Shown: positions 55,028-64,000 of the stretch, one piece after another
Layout of the letters: every line of letters begins with the position of its first letter
Position numbering within the stretch: position 1 is the stretch's first letter
Assembly: GCA_036768485.1 (NCBI GenBank)
Contig: JAVLUZ010000507.1
Coordinates: forward strand, 1,845,903 to 1,909,902
Source: Mermis nigrescens
Taxonomy: Eukaryota; Nematoda; Enoplea; Mermithida; Mermithidae
Direction: 5' to 3'
DNA length: 64,000 nucleotides
Position numbers and translations under genes: made by a program
Notes under the pieces: generated by a model
What the model was told of the DNA's origin: nothing
Database searches by the model: none
What the model saw: only the letters and a program-made list of their open reading frames with translations

Positions 55028-55304
55028 CACACCTGGGCGTGGGGGGGGGGTTTGGGGGGTATGCACCCCCCCAGAAACCAAAATACCCCCCCCCAGAAAT
55101 CAAAATACCCCCCCAGAATTCAATTTTTGAAAATTTTTTTCGTTTTTTTCGCAATTTTTTTTTTTTTGATGCCAATGGATAGTGCTTGATGAGAAACGTC
55201 GAAAAATGGTGTTTTTATCGCCATACCACCATTTTTAAGGCCATTTTTCGACCTTCAAAAAAATCTTGCACCCCCCCCCAGAATTTTCTTGCTGCCCACG
55301 TATG
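55028..55304 (+). mobile_element. Family 1 MITE in the foldback spacer
   Basis: CACACCTGGGCGTGGGGG start and GCCCACGTATG end. A perfect 8-bp duplication ATCGGGAC (55020-55027 and 55305-55312) flanks it. It landed inside a unit of the neighbouring tandem repeat. Confidence 0.9.
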
Positions 55305-55555
55305 ATCGGGACGGTCGGGGAATCGGGAATTTCGCGTGTCTAAATATAATGTTTTATACCACTGTTCGGAGAATTGGGGCAGTCGGAGAAAGTGGAATTT
55401 TTCGTCTCTAAAAATAACGGTTTATATAATTGGTCGGAGAATCGGAACGGTCGGAGAAACGGGAAGTTCGGGAATCTTAAAATAACCAGTTTTATCGTTA
55501 GACAGAGAATCGGGACAGTCGGAGAATCGGGGCGATCGGAGAAACGAGACAGACC
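55305..55555 (+). repeat. Tandem repeat, unit about 65-70 bases
   Basis: About three and a half diverged units sharing TCGGAGAATCGGGACGGTCG, GAAACGGGAA and TCTAAAAATAAC..TTTTATA. One partial unit is on the far side of the MITE at 55010-55027. Confidence 0.75.
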
Positions 55556-57345
55556 CCTCTGGACGTATTTCCAGCAAAAAGCGATCTTCAGAATTCGAGA
55601 CACGCGATCAGGCATGAAGGTAATGGAGAGGGGGCTGGGGCAGGCACTAAGCGCGCCTTTTGAACTTCAGGGGGACAAAAATTTAGAGGGATCAGGTCAA
55701 ATATTTCAATAAGGCAAAAAGGATGGTATTTTTGACCATTTATTGGCGCTTAAATGGAGTAGAAATACAAGAAAAATCGGAAGAAACTCACATAATGAGA
55801 AATTAAAAATTATTGAAGTGCATCTGAAAGACTGCCAAAATTGGTTTTTAGCACACTTTTTTAGTCTGTTTCATATAAGTTTGGGCATAAATTTTAAGAA
55901 TTTTTAACGACATTATACCGACTGAGTACGACAAATGTATATATCATATCAAGGCTGTAATCACAATCGGTCATTCTGTTGTTGGGATAATTTTTAAAAT
56001 ATATGCCCAAATTGCGTGAAACAGACTATAGGCTAGAGATCTCTAATTTAATTCTCGAAAAATTTAGCGCAGTTCGTTTTGAGATTATATTTAAAAAATT
56101 TTATTCATGCACAAGAAATCTGTCGTTCATACTGATTTTTCAATGTTTCATCAGAGCATGACTGAAAAAAAAACTTTACTTCTTGTTGTTTCTACGCCCG
56201 ATTCTGCCGCACGGCAAGGAAAATCGATAAAGAAAGCAAATGATATATAGAAAGCGATTTATCCGCCACGCTTTACCCAAGCTGAGGCGTTTATATGAAA
56301 AATTATATCGTACAAACTTAAAAAATCGGGCGCAAGCCGGAAAATTTATCGATTATTAGCTTAAACTTGTGCTGAAAACTTATTTTGACATGATTTTTTC
56401 CTTGTTTTTTTGTGTACTTTTTGTATTTACTCATCACGTTTCATTTAATCTTGCGCCTCGTAGAACCTGTAATTTCTCTTCATATAACCTTAATTTTTTC
56501 TGTTTCTTTCCTTCCTTGCCTGTTTTTCTTTTTATTCGTTTTTTGTCGTATCGAGTATTTCCTATTATTTCAGACGCGCTTCACGAAATTATCTTTTTCT
56601 CGGGCAGCCCCATACCCACAACTTACAAAGGTACCCGTTTGCGTGTCTCCGTCTACATGGTTACGTGCTTGCTCGCCATTAACTATGCCATACATATATA
56701 AGACCATTGTTTGCATGCGTACGCAATACATATATCATCCCCGTGAACAAGTGTTATATAACTGGCGCTGTAGTCGCCTTTAAACCTGTTTTATCTCGCT
56801 TCAACTGACTATGATATCCGAAAAAAACAATCACGTTTTGGTTTAGACAACCCGAATAAAAGGTAGTCAATCGTTTCAACCTTTAGAGAAATCTAATGCG
56901 TTGGAATTTTTGGAAATTAATCGGCGTAGTTGCCGGTTATTACTTACTGAGTGCATGGTCACATGTCTCGATGAGTTTCGTGCACGTGTGACTGATGAAC
57001 TTTAACGTGAAGTGTTTTCCGGTAGGTCAGTTTTACGATAAGGTATGCGAAAATAAATGCAAAATCAAATAGCATTTTTAATCGTAATATATCAGTAATT
57101 TCAGCATTTTTACTCGTAATTTATCTATAAGTTCTAGATACATTGCAAATACTTAACAATATTGTAAGCAACAAAAACGAAGATGACAAATTCATATTTT
57201 CTACCGAATAAGATGCTACATACTTAATAAAAGAATGTAAGTGTCTGCAGGCTTTTACAATTTTCGCATATTTTGTAAAACCATATAGATTTATCGATAG
57301 ATTACATCATAACATGCTTTGAGACTATCTGGTCATCTTATTTCA

Positions 57346-57583
57346 GTGACTCAATACTCTTAATTAACCCAGGGTTACAAAAATTCCAAAAAATATCTCG
57401 AAGTTTAACAAATACAATGAAGAGAGAACAATGTCAAGGACGCAGGGCTCCGGAGAACCCCTTCCTTGGGCCAAAATAGAGATTTGCAGACATGACATTC
57501 AGTGTGTGCCGTGCCACACACTGCTTATTTTGTTTTTGATTTTAAAATTCCAAGATTGATGGACTTCTTCGTTACCCGTATCA
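57346..57583. other. Spacer between foldback and block G2
   Basis: AT-rich. GGAGAACCCCTTCCTTGGGC at 57453 stands out, but no feature is supported. Confidence 0.35.
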
Positions 57584-60500
57584 TAGGTAGTGCGTATCTA
57601 TAATATACTTGGACACACCCTAAAAAGTGACTCCCACCTACAGCTATAACGAGACACTTCTGTAATGTGCGGTTTTTTTGAAAGAGAGATAATAAAAAAA
57701 TTCGATGTAGCCATTTTTTAATTTTTTTTGCACTTTTACCCAAGGTGTAAAGGACGTGTAAATTTTTACTGTAACGCTATAACATATGGATATTTTTAAA
57801 TTTTAGTCGGTCACACGACTTTTCTAACTCAGTTTTGCAATCTATATAATCTGGTTTTTTTTAATGTAGACAATCGACTAAGCTCAAAACCACTCTTCTA
57901 TTTTTTGAAAAGTGACTTAGTTTGTGAATGGCCGTGTAAAGAGTGTAAAGAATCTGAGGGTGAAAAACATTTTAATTCAGTTTTCGACTTGTTTATAACT
58001 GCCAAATTCTTTTTATGAGAGTCCCCCAAAAAATATGGGAATGTACTACGACGGCTCAAGGGCTACCTTCGGCTTACCTGCAAACTATCTTGCATTCAAA
58101 GCGGAGTTAGATCTAGGGGTTCAAACTTTACACTCTAGTGAATGCTGTAAAAACCGGATTTTAACTAAGATTTTTCCTTAACTTTCCCGCTTATAAGTCG
58201 GGACAAATTTGAGTAGGATAAAAATAAAGCCCAATCTGATAGCTACATGTCGCAGCAAATCGCGTTTAAAAACTCGATATTGAGTTATTTATGGGTTGTA
58301 AAGTTCGAAATCAGGGGTGTAAAATGGGCGAAAAAACACGTTTTTCTCCCTATTTTGATTGTTGAATATCTCAAATATTTTGCGAGTCAGTAGTTTTGCA
58401 CATACAAACGTACTACGAATAAAAGGCTACAAATCGGCCTAAACCGAATTTATTTACAGTCAATAGGGAGTAAGGTTCAGATTTTTAAAGTTTACAATGT
58501 GGTGGATGATGGAAAAATACGTTTTTGTCACTTTTTTGTTCGCCACGTTGTCCGTTTAGAAGTCGCGACAAGTCGGACAGTATGAAAATAAAGTACTTTC
58601 TAAGGGGTACACGTCACAGCCAATTGCGTTTATTTACGTCAATATTTAGCTTTTTTGGGCCTTGTAAAGTCGAAAATTTGGTGTGTTAGACGTGTTTATG
58701 TGTTGTTTTTTGCCAACTACTCCGGTTATGAGTCTGGACATGACTTCAAGTCTAAAATTGTACCAGAAATCGAACGTGATACGCTATTTTGGCGCGTTTG
58801 TTAAGACTCAAGAGTGGTGTAAAGTGGTTTACATCTTATATTTATTTATCATCAAGCCATTGTGGAGGCTAAATTTTTTATAAATGTTGATCGTAATATC
58901 AGAATTATAAATTAGGTAAAAATCTTCTTTACACTCTGAAGTTGTGTAAAGTTCACGCTGCAAATTTACTTTAGTTCTAGAGCCTTGCGGAAGATGAATT
59001 TTTTCAAAATAATTTAAGTATATAAAGTTTACACTCAAATTTAAATTTAGTTTCAGAGATTTACAGAAGCTTAATTTTTTTAAAGATGTTCCATGTAATA
59101 TCAGGATTACGAATCTGAGCGTACGTGTTCTTTCAACCAATAATTGCGTGAAGTTTATACTGAAAACCTTTGTTCCGTTTAAATAAGATAAGGTTGGTTT
59201 GTTTAACAAAGATAATGCTAATGTTCAGAACAATATTGTTTTCCACGTTCTTGGACTGCTGTCATTATTGTGGCATGTTACTGTATATGTTTACTGACTG
59301 ATTTACTCAAATCATGCTAATAAAAACTAGGGTACTAGCAAAGAAAAATGCTCCAATGGAACAAAAAAAGACGAATATACTTGGGATTGTGGATATTTAC
59401 ACATGTAAAAGGAGGGGACTAGGAAAAACTACCTATGTATGTGCCAAAAGTCGCAAAATCCTAGTGTTGTAAAAGATAAGGATTTTTTGCAAGATAAAAG
59501 ATAAAGATAAAATTGAATTTTTAAAATCTAGAAGATAAAGATAAAGATAAAAAATTAAGAAAGATAAAGATAAAGATAATTTGCAAGATAAAGGAACCAA
59601 AAAGATAAAGATAAAGATAAAGATAAAGATAAAGTGGACATATGTAAATATGGTATGTTTGTGAAGTGCAATAAACGAGAGTGGGTGATGTAAAGAAGCC
59701 AACTGAATGCCCTAATTTTTACACCTGAGATCAAAGAGGTGATAGGCATTAAGCACACATAAATGTAGGTTTGGGGCTTACCCGCGGTATCTGACTGACC
59801 CACGTACTACTATTACTGGCGAACCACTTCTTTCTTTTCACAAGCATCAAAACCCTGCTCTGTGCGCCTGTACATAGTATACATAGTCGCAACAGTTATT
59901 GATTTTTTCAAACTTCTCTATGTTTCCTAGGCTTGGACTTAGATTAACTTGGGTGCTAGTACGAGTAGTAGTACTCCCGCTTAGATCGGTATCACTCCCG
60001 CTTACTTAGGTTGATATACAGGCATTAGTTTGGGCCGCATGCCATAGGAAATACACAATCGTTTTCTTTTCTTTTCTTGTATTAGAATAAAACTTGAATG
60101 CGTCTAAATGTATTTCACGTCAAACCTGCTTTTTAGATTACATGCTAACTTATGCACATACTTTATCTTTTTGCAAGATAAATTCCTATCAAAAAGATAA
60201 AGATAAAGATAAAGATAGCCTGTGATTTTTTCCAAAAGATAAAGAAAAAGATAAAGATGAAAAAATCGTCAAGATAAAGATAAAGATATCTTTATCTTTA
60301 TCTTTATCTTGCTAGAAAGATAAAGATAAAGATATCATTTACAACACTAATCTGCTAAAAATCAGACTTTCTCTAAGCAATGCAAAAAAAATCGAAGTGT
60401 ATTCTGCGGCCTCTGAAAAAGTGTAACCTTTAAATTATTTTCAAAGCTTCACATAAGAGTGTACAAGCATAATATAAAATGTTTACTTTTTGTAAATTGC

Positions 60501-60835
60501 TTGCAAGTTGCAGAGCTGACTTGCTTCATATCGTGATTGATAGAAAACTAATGCAATCGTATTTAAAGGTGTTTTATTTTATCATGAACATTATAGCAAG
60601 CAAACCTGGCGTGAATTGATTAGTGCAGACAATCGTTACGGGCATGCAAGTATACTTAAATTCAGTATGTTTAATGTAAGCTTACGCGTTTCCCGCTGCT
60701 GTAAACCAACAATTTCTTTCATTGTCTTGATAACATGGATGTTTTCTATTTGTCTCGCCTAGTTCATTCCAACTAATTCCCCACAGCTACTGGATAGCGA
60801 ACTTGCTGCTATTTCATCTCTCGTAAAATATTTGT
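57584..60835 (+). mobile_element. Block G2, second copy of the GTGTAAA block, interrupted
   Basis: GGTAGTGCG start, then TATCTATAATATACTTGG, CTACAGCTATAACGAGACAC and GTGCGGTTTTTTTGAAAGAG in the same order as G1. GTGTAAA words run to about 59000, then the TTGTTTTCCACGTTCTTGGA block at 59180-59456. An 888-bp element interrupts it at 59462. The homologue of the right half continues at 60350-60835 but lacks G1's final palindrome arm. Confidence 0.7.
59462..60349. mobile_element. AAAGAT-array element F inserted in G2
   Basis: Terminal TAGTGTTGTAAAAGATAAGG and, on the other strand, TAGTGTTGTAAATGATATC. AAAGATAAAGATA arrays fill both ends (59475-59635 and 60170-60335). The uninterrupted relative in G1 (near 53110-53125) shows the joined target as AAAATCTGC. 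If TSD is AATCTGCT, the left copy has lost two bases. It resembles the other hAT-like elements in layout, but hAT membership is inferred. No coding region. Confidence 0.7.
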
Positions 60836-61020
60836 ATTATATAGCAGGCGCTGCAGTCACATTTAGACCTAGAAAAGCACGCTGTTATAATGACTTTCGA
60901 AAAATTCATCTCAGCCCGGTTTTGACAACCCGGATTACAAGGTAGTCAATCGATCCGACCTTTAGAGATATCTATTGCGTTGTAATTTTTTGAAGAGAAT
61001 CGGCCTTATCGCTGATTTTT
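60836..61020 (+). repeat. Third copy of part of the foldback arm
   Basis: GGCGCTGCAGTCACATTTAG, GACAACCCGG, GGTAGTCAATCGAT and GACCTTTAGAGATATCTA follow the order at 56765-56945, in the same orientation. Confidence 0.65.
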
Positions 61021-62368
61021 TATTCTGTCGAATTATCTGTCTTGCATTGAGTTTGCGTAAAAAGTCAGATTTGTATTTGTATTATGATTGATCTGTGAAT
61101 ATTGCGAAACGATATGCAAAACAAGGAGTTTTTGAAGAATATGGTGTGAACCGATTTTGCGCCATTCCGGCAGAACTGCCATACAATTGCGCAAAAACGA
61201 TACTTTGTGTCACTAAAAGACGCGGAAAAAAATAATAAACCAAATCCATACAAAACTCACAGAGTTACGGTACTTCGAACATCATACTTCGACATTCACC
61301 ATTTTGAGCCACTTTAAGGAATTTTAGTAGTTTATCAAAAGTTTCCAATTTTTACTAAGTAATATTTTCCTGCCATTTTCAAGGTCGCAGATTACAAAAA
61401 AATTAAGTTATACTGCGTGGAAACCAAGATTAGAGAAAAATTTTTTGTAATTTTTTGCCCAAATTTTCAAGAAATTTTTTTTATTTCACTATTTTTAGCA
61501 TTGTTTACATCCAGTTAAAGATTTCTACTTAAATACGATACAAACAGCATTTTTGGATTATCTTAAAGTTACAACCATTTGAAGATTCAAACCGTGGAAT
61601 GCATAATAACATGTACCCAACTTAGGTCGACCTAAGCATCTATACATCGACCTGAGCATCTATACGTTGACCTAAGCATCTATACCTCGACCTAAGCGGG
61701 AGCGACCTCGACCTAAGCAGCCGAAAACACCTTCACAGATAAACTAAGCCTAAGGCTAAGCGTCATTTAAGCAGAAACTTGAATTTTCACATTATCTAGA
61801 CAGAAAGAACAAGCAAAAAAATTGTTTTTTCAAATTTAAAAATTTTCAAACAAAATTTTTTTCCGTAAAATAAAAGTTATTTTTTCGTAATCAGCGACCT
61901 TGAAAATGTCAGATACATATGTTTTCAGCCCAAATCCGGAACATTTTTGGTAAACTGTAAAATACCTCACTTTAATGTAGCTATATGCTGAGTAACTCTA
62001 TCTTCACCAATATTGGTCCGTTTTTCATAAAATTTTTTTCCGCACTTCCTTTATGCATGTCCTCCTCATTTCAATCAATATCGTTCCTTTCCACGTACAT
62101 CTGCAAGTTTTCCGTTCACACCATATAGTAAAGTTTAGCCCAAAAGGATACAGAATTAAGTGAGCATTTTTAATTCTAAAATTATCTTTCGTTTCCTCGG
62201 AACATTATTGCAAATTCGTCGGAATATTTGAGGCAACGAAAATAAAGGTAATAAATTTAGATTTCCTATATTAAACAAGAAAACAATTAATTGAAATTAA
62301 TATCAAACGAATTTTGCTATTTTCGTTTTTTATCAATCATATCATGTATGTGCATACCTATGGTATCC
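61021..62368. other. AT-rich DNA with no recognised gene
   Basis: Only a short minisatellite (61621-61721) was found. Confidence 0.4.
61621..61721 (+). repeat. 20-bp minisatellite with GACCTAAGC words
   Basis: CTAAGCATCTATACATCGAC and close variants repeat four to five times. It opens with GGTCGACC, which is self-complementary. Confidence 0.8.
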
Positions 62369-62520
62369 ACACGTGGGCGCGAGAGCCTAGACTTCGAGAA
62401 TTGAAAAAAAAAATCCCGTTGACTCCACGATTATATTTTTTGATTTTTTTTCGTTTTTCTCGATTTTTCGATGCCAATGGATAAAACTCAATCAAAAACG
62501 TTAAAATAGTCCTCCTTATT
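62369..62520 (+). mobile_element. Family 1 MITE fragment, strongly diverged
   Basis: CACACGTGGGCGCGAG start and TTTTCGATGCCAATGGATA core. The right half is missing. Confidence 0.6.
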
Positions 62521-64000
62521 GATAGAAACCAATACTTTTTGTCCTCAAGGGGGCAGATCCAATAGTAAATGGTTTATATATTGGTATCGTTGGGATAGTC
62601 AGTAAAAATGCATTTTCCGTCGTTTTTCAAGCTTTCTATCCTTAAGCTCATGAAGTTCTAACTCTTACAACAGAAAATTTTTCTCTATCAATAAACTATG
62701 AAACAAGTCAATTTTTTTGTCGTGATTTAGGCTAAATTAAGAAAAATACTTTACTTATGGTGTGAAGTGCCGCGAATTTGACTACTACTACGATATACAA
62801 TTCTTTCACCTTTCCGTGCATTAACTCATCTAAATTTTTTCCGGTCAAGAGCGGCAGCTGCTCCCCTTTCTGCCCCTCAATACGGCTGTGCATCCAATTA
62901 TTGCAAGTGTCGCATTCTTTCGCTTTGAAGTCTTGCTGTCTAAATGGCTAATTTTTTGCCAAAATTAATGTTCTTGACAACTAAATTCATTGTCACGTTT
63001 TTGGCACTTAGATCTTAAACACTTTCTTTGGTTTATCTTGAATAATATCGTTTTTGAATTTCAGCAGCGACATGGTATTCATCAGATTTCGCTAGATTTA
63101 TTACACCTAATACGAGTTATTAAAAGAAGTCAATCAGAATTGGAATTTAAGCGAATCTAAACCAACAGAAGAAGCAGGTAATATTAAACAGAGTTATCAT
63201 TAGATAATAAGATCCTTTACTTATAGTATTCGTCTTATGCTTTGCTTAAAAGTTTCTGATTGACTTTAGCTTTTAGGTATGGAAACAATGCGCGGTCGTG
63301 CCGTGAGCGGATGCCCAGCATGACCACCGACCTGGGAAGGGCAGTCTCACAGTTTTGTAAGCCAACATCGCCTCAACTAAAATGCCAAAATATCGCAAAA
63401 TATATGCTAATTCGCAGTTAATCTTTAAAGTCATGTATTTTGCTGAAAATTTTTTATTTGCATCCATTCATGGCCTTAATTTGTCTTGTTATCCCACAAA
63501 GCTTCTTATTTTTTGATTCTGGGTTGTAAAGCTCCAACTTTCTCCCCAATGTATGATGGTCGCGAGGGATTGAATTAACGCAACCTTGCTAGAACTCCCG
63601 GCATGACATAAATTTACATAATTTTTTATTGGCATAGGTTTTAATGTCCTTTATTTCTATAGATACAAATACATAGATAGAAATTGTAAACTCGAAATTG
63701 AAATCGATATATGTTTATCATGCTAGGATATTCGGATTTCGCTCAATGGTGGATCCAGGACTTTTAAACAGGGGCAGAACCCTGAATTTTCTGAATAGTG
63801 TCGAAATAATTCAGAAAAATCCGTCCATTGCGCGTAAAGTAGCAGTTTTTCTCTATCGCACCCAGCTTAAACGGAGGTCAGGTTTTAAAGCTGAGTAAAG
63901 TCGGTTTCCATGTGTCATATGTAAGCCGTAATCTAACGAGCGTTGAAACATAATACAGGGAAACTGAATGCTGTCAATATATTTATCAAGTATGGGCTTA
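62521..64000. other. Intergenic DNA; family 3 fragment at about 63744-63790
   Basis: CAATGGTGGATCCAGGACTT near 63744 resembles the end of family 3 MITEs. A mid-GC patch at 63270-63370 has a possible acceptor (CTTTTAG before GTATGGAAACA), but only 14 codons before a stop, so no exon is called. Confidence 0.4.

Larger units (their letters stand above)
54833..56153. other. Spacer of the foldback
   Basis: Contains a family 1 MITE, a GGAGAATCGGGAC tandem repeat and otherwise AT-rich DNA. The open frames across the tandem repeat (near 55340-55712, both strands) are by-products of repetition. Confidence 0.6.
49766..57345. repeat. Large foldback with ~1.2 kb inverted arms
   Basis: The left arm is 49766-49902 plus 53770-54832, split by a later 3.9 kb insertion. 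The right arm is 56154-57345, uninterrupted. Matching stretches include the GCATCTTATTC..TAGAAAATATG region, ATATATCATCCCC, TACCCGTTTGCGTGTCTCCG, TCTGCCGCACGGCAAGGAAA and GGGCGCAAGCCGGAAAATTT with their complements. The spacer 54833-56153 has a satellite and one MITE. Arm divergence shows the fold is old. No coding region was found in the arms. Confidence 0.85.

Noticed and set aside
55340..55712. Opposite-strand open frames of about 90-112 codons
   Set aside because: They cover a tandem repeat whose unit lacks stops by chance. No homology or splice support.
59475..60335. AAAGAT arrays as plain microsatellites
   Set aside because: They lie symmetrically inside inverted ends, and the whole segment is missing from the related copy near 53115, so they belong to an inserted element.
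1..64000. CRISPR arrays, operons or other prokaryotic systems
   Set aside because: No regularly spaced repeats with unique spacers and no gene clusters. Spliced genes and CR1-like elements mark this as animal DNA.

Overview
This is a window of an AT-rich animal nuclear genome, almost certainly an arthropod. It has GT-AG introns, no bacterial gene layout, two spliced host genes, and a dense load of DNA transposons, MITEs and decayed non-LTR retrotransposons. A hemipteran-type insect is possible but is only a guess.

Host genes. (1) Positions 1-217 and 648-817 are the last two coding exons of a small cysteine-rich secreted-type protein. Its cysteine spacing and YFPRYV...C / CEC pattern resemble the PTTH/trunk group of cystine-knot ligands. 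The 5' part lies outside the window. (2) Positions 29497-46845 hold a complete ten-exon gene on the plus strand for a 438-residue major-facilitator transporter of the SLC17 family, closest by recall to the vesicular nucleotide transporter SLC17A9/VNUT. All nine splice junctions keep frame. Its introns are packed with MITEs.

Repeats, left to right. 3.4-10.8 kb: two head-to-tail, minus-strand copies of a CR1/Jockey-like non-LTR element with a PHD-finger ORF1. 11.0-20.1 kb: a four-level nest in which a hAT-like element carries a third non-LTR copy, interrupted by a second hAT-like element, which contains a third. Perfect or near-perfect 8-bp target duplications mark the levels. 21.2-24.2 kb: another hAT-like element with a further hAT-like element inside it. 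That inner element keeps a BED zinc-finger remnant. The outermost elements of the two stacks sit at the same position of the same palindromic host repeat. 25-49 kb: mostly the transporter gene, with at least four short MITE families, several with 8-bp duplications and some nested. 49.8-61 kb: a large foldback with ~1.2 kb inverted arms and a ~1.3 kb spacer. A 3.9 kb block full of GTGTAAA motifs is inserted in one arm, and the other arm preserves the empty site. A second copy of the block follows on the right and is itself interrupted by an element whose ends carry AAAGAT arrays. 61-64 kb: AT-rich, with a short 20-bp tandem array and no recognisable gene.

The most unusual theme is a set of hAT-like elements that share CAG/TAG termini and 8-bp duplications but carry different simple-sequence words near their ends: GGGTTTTTT, GGGGTCGGGG, CCGGGGCC, CTTCGGCCGAAG and perhaps AAAGAT.
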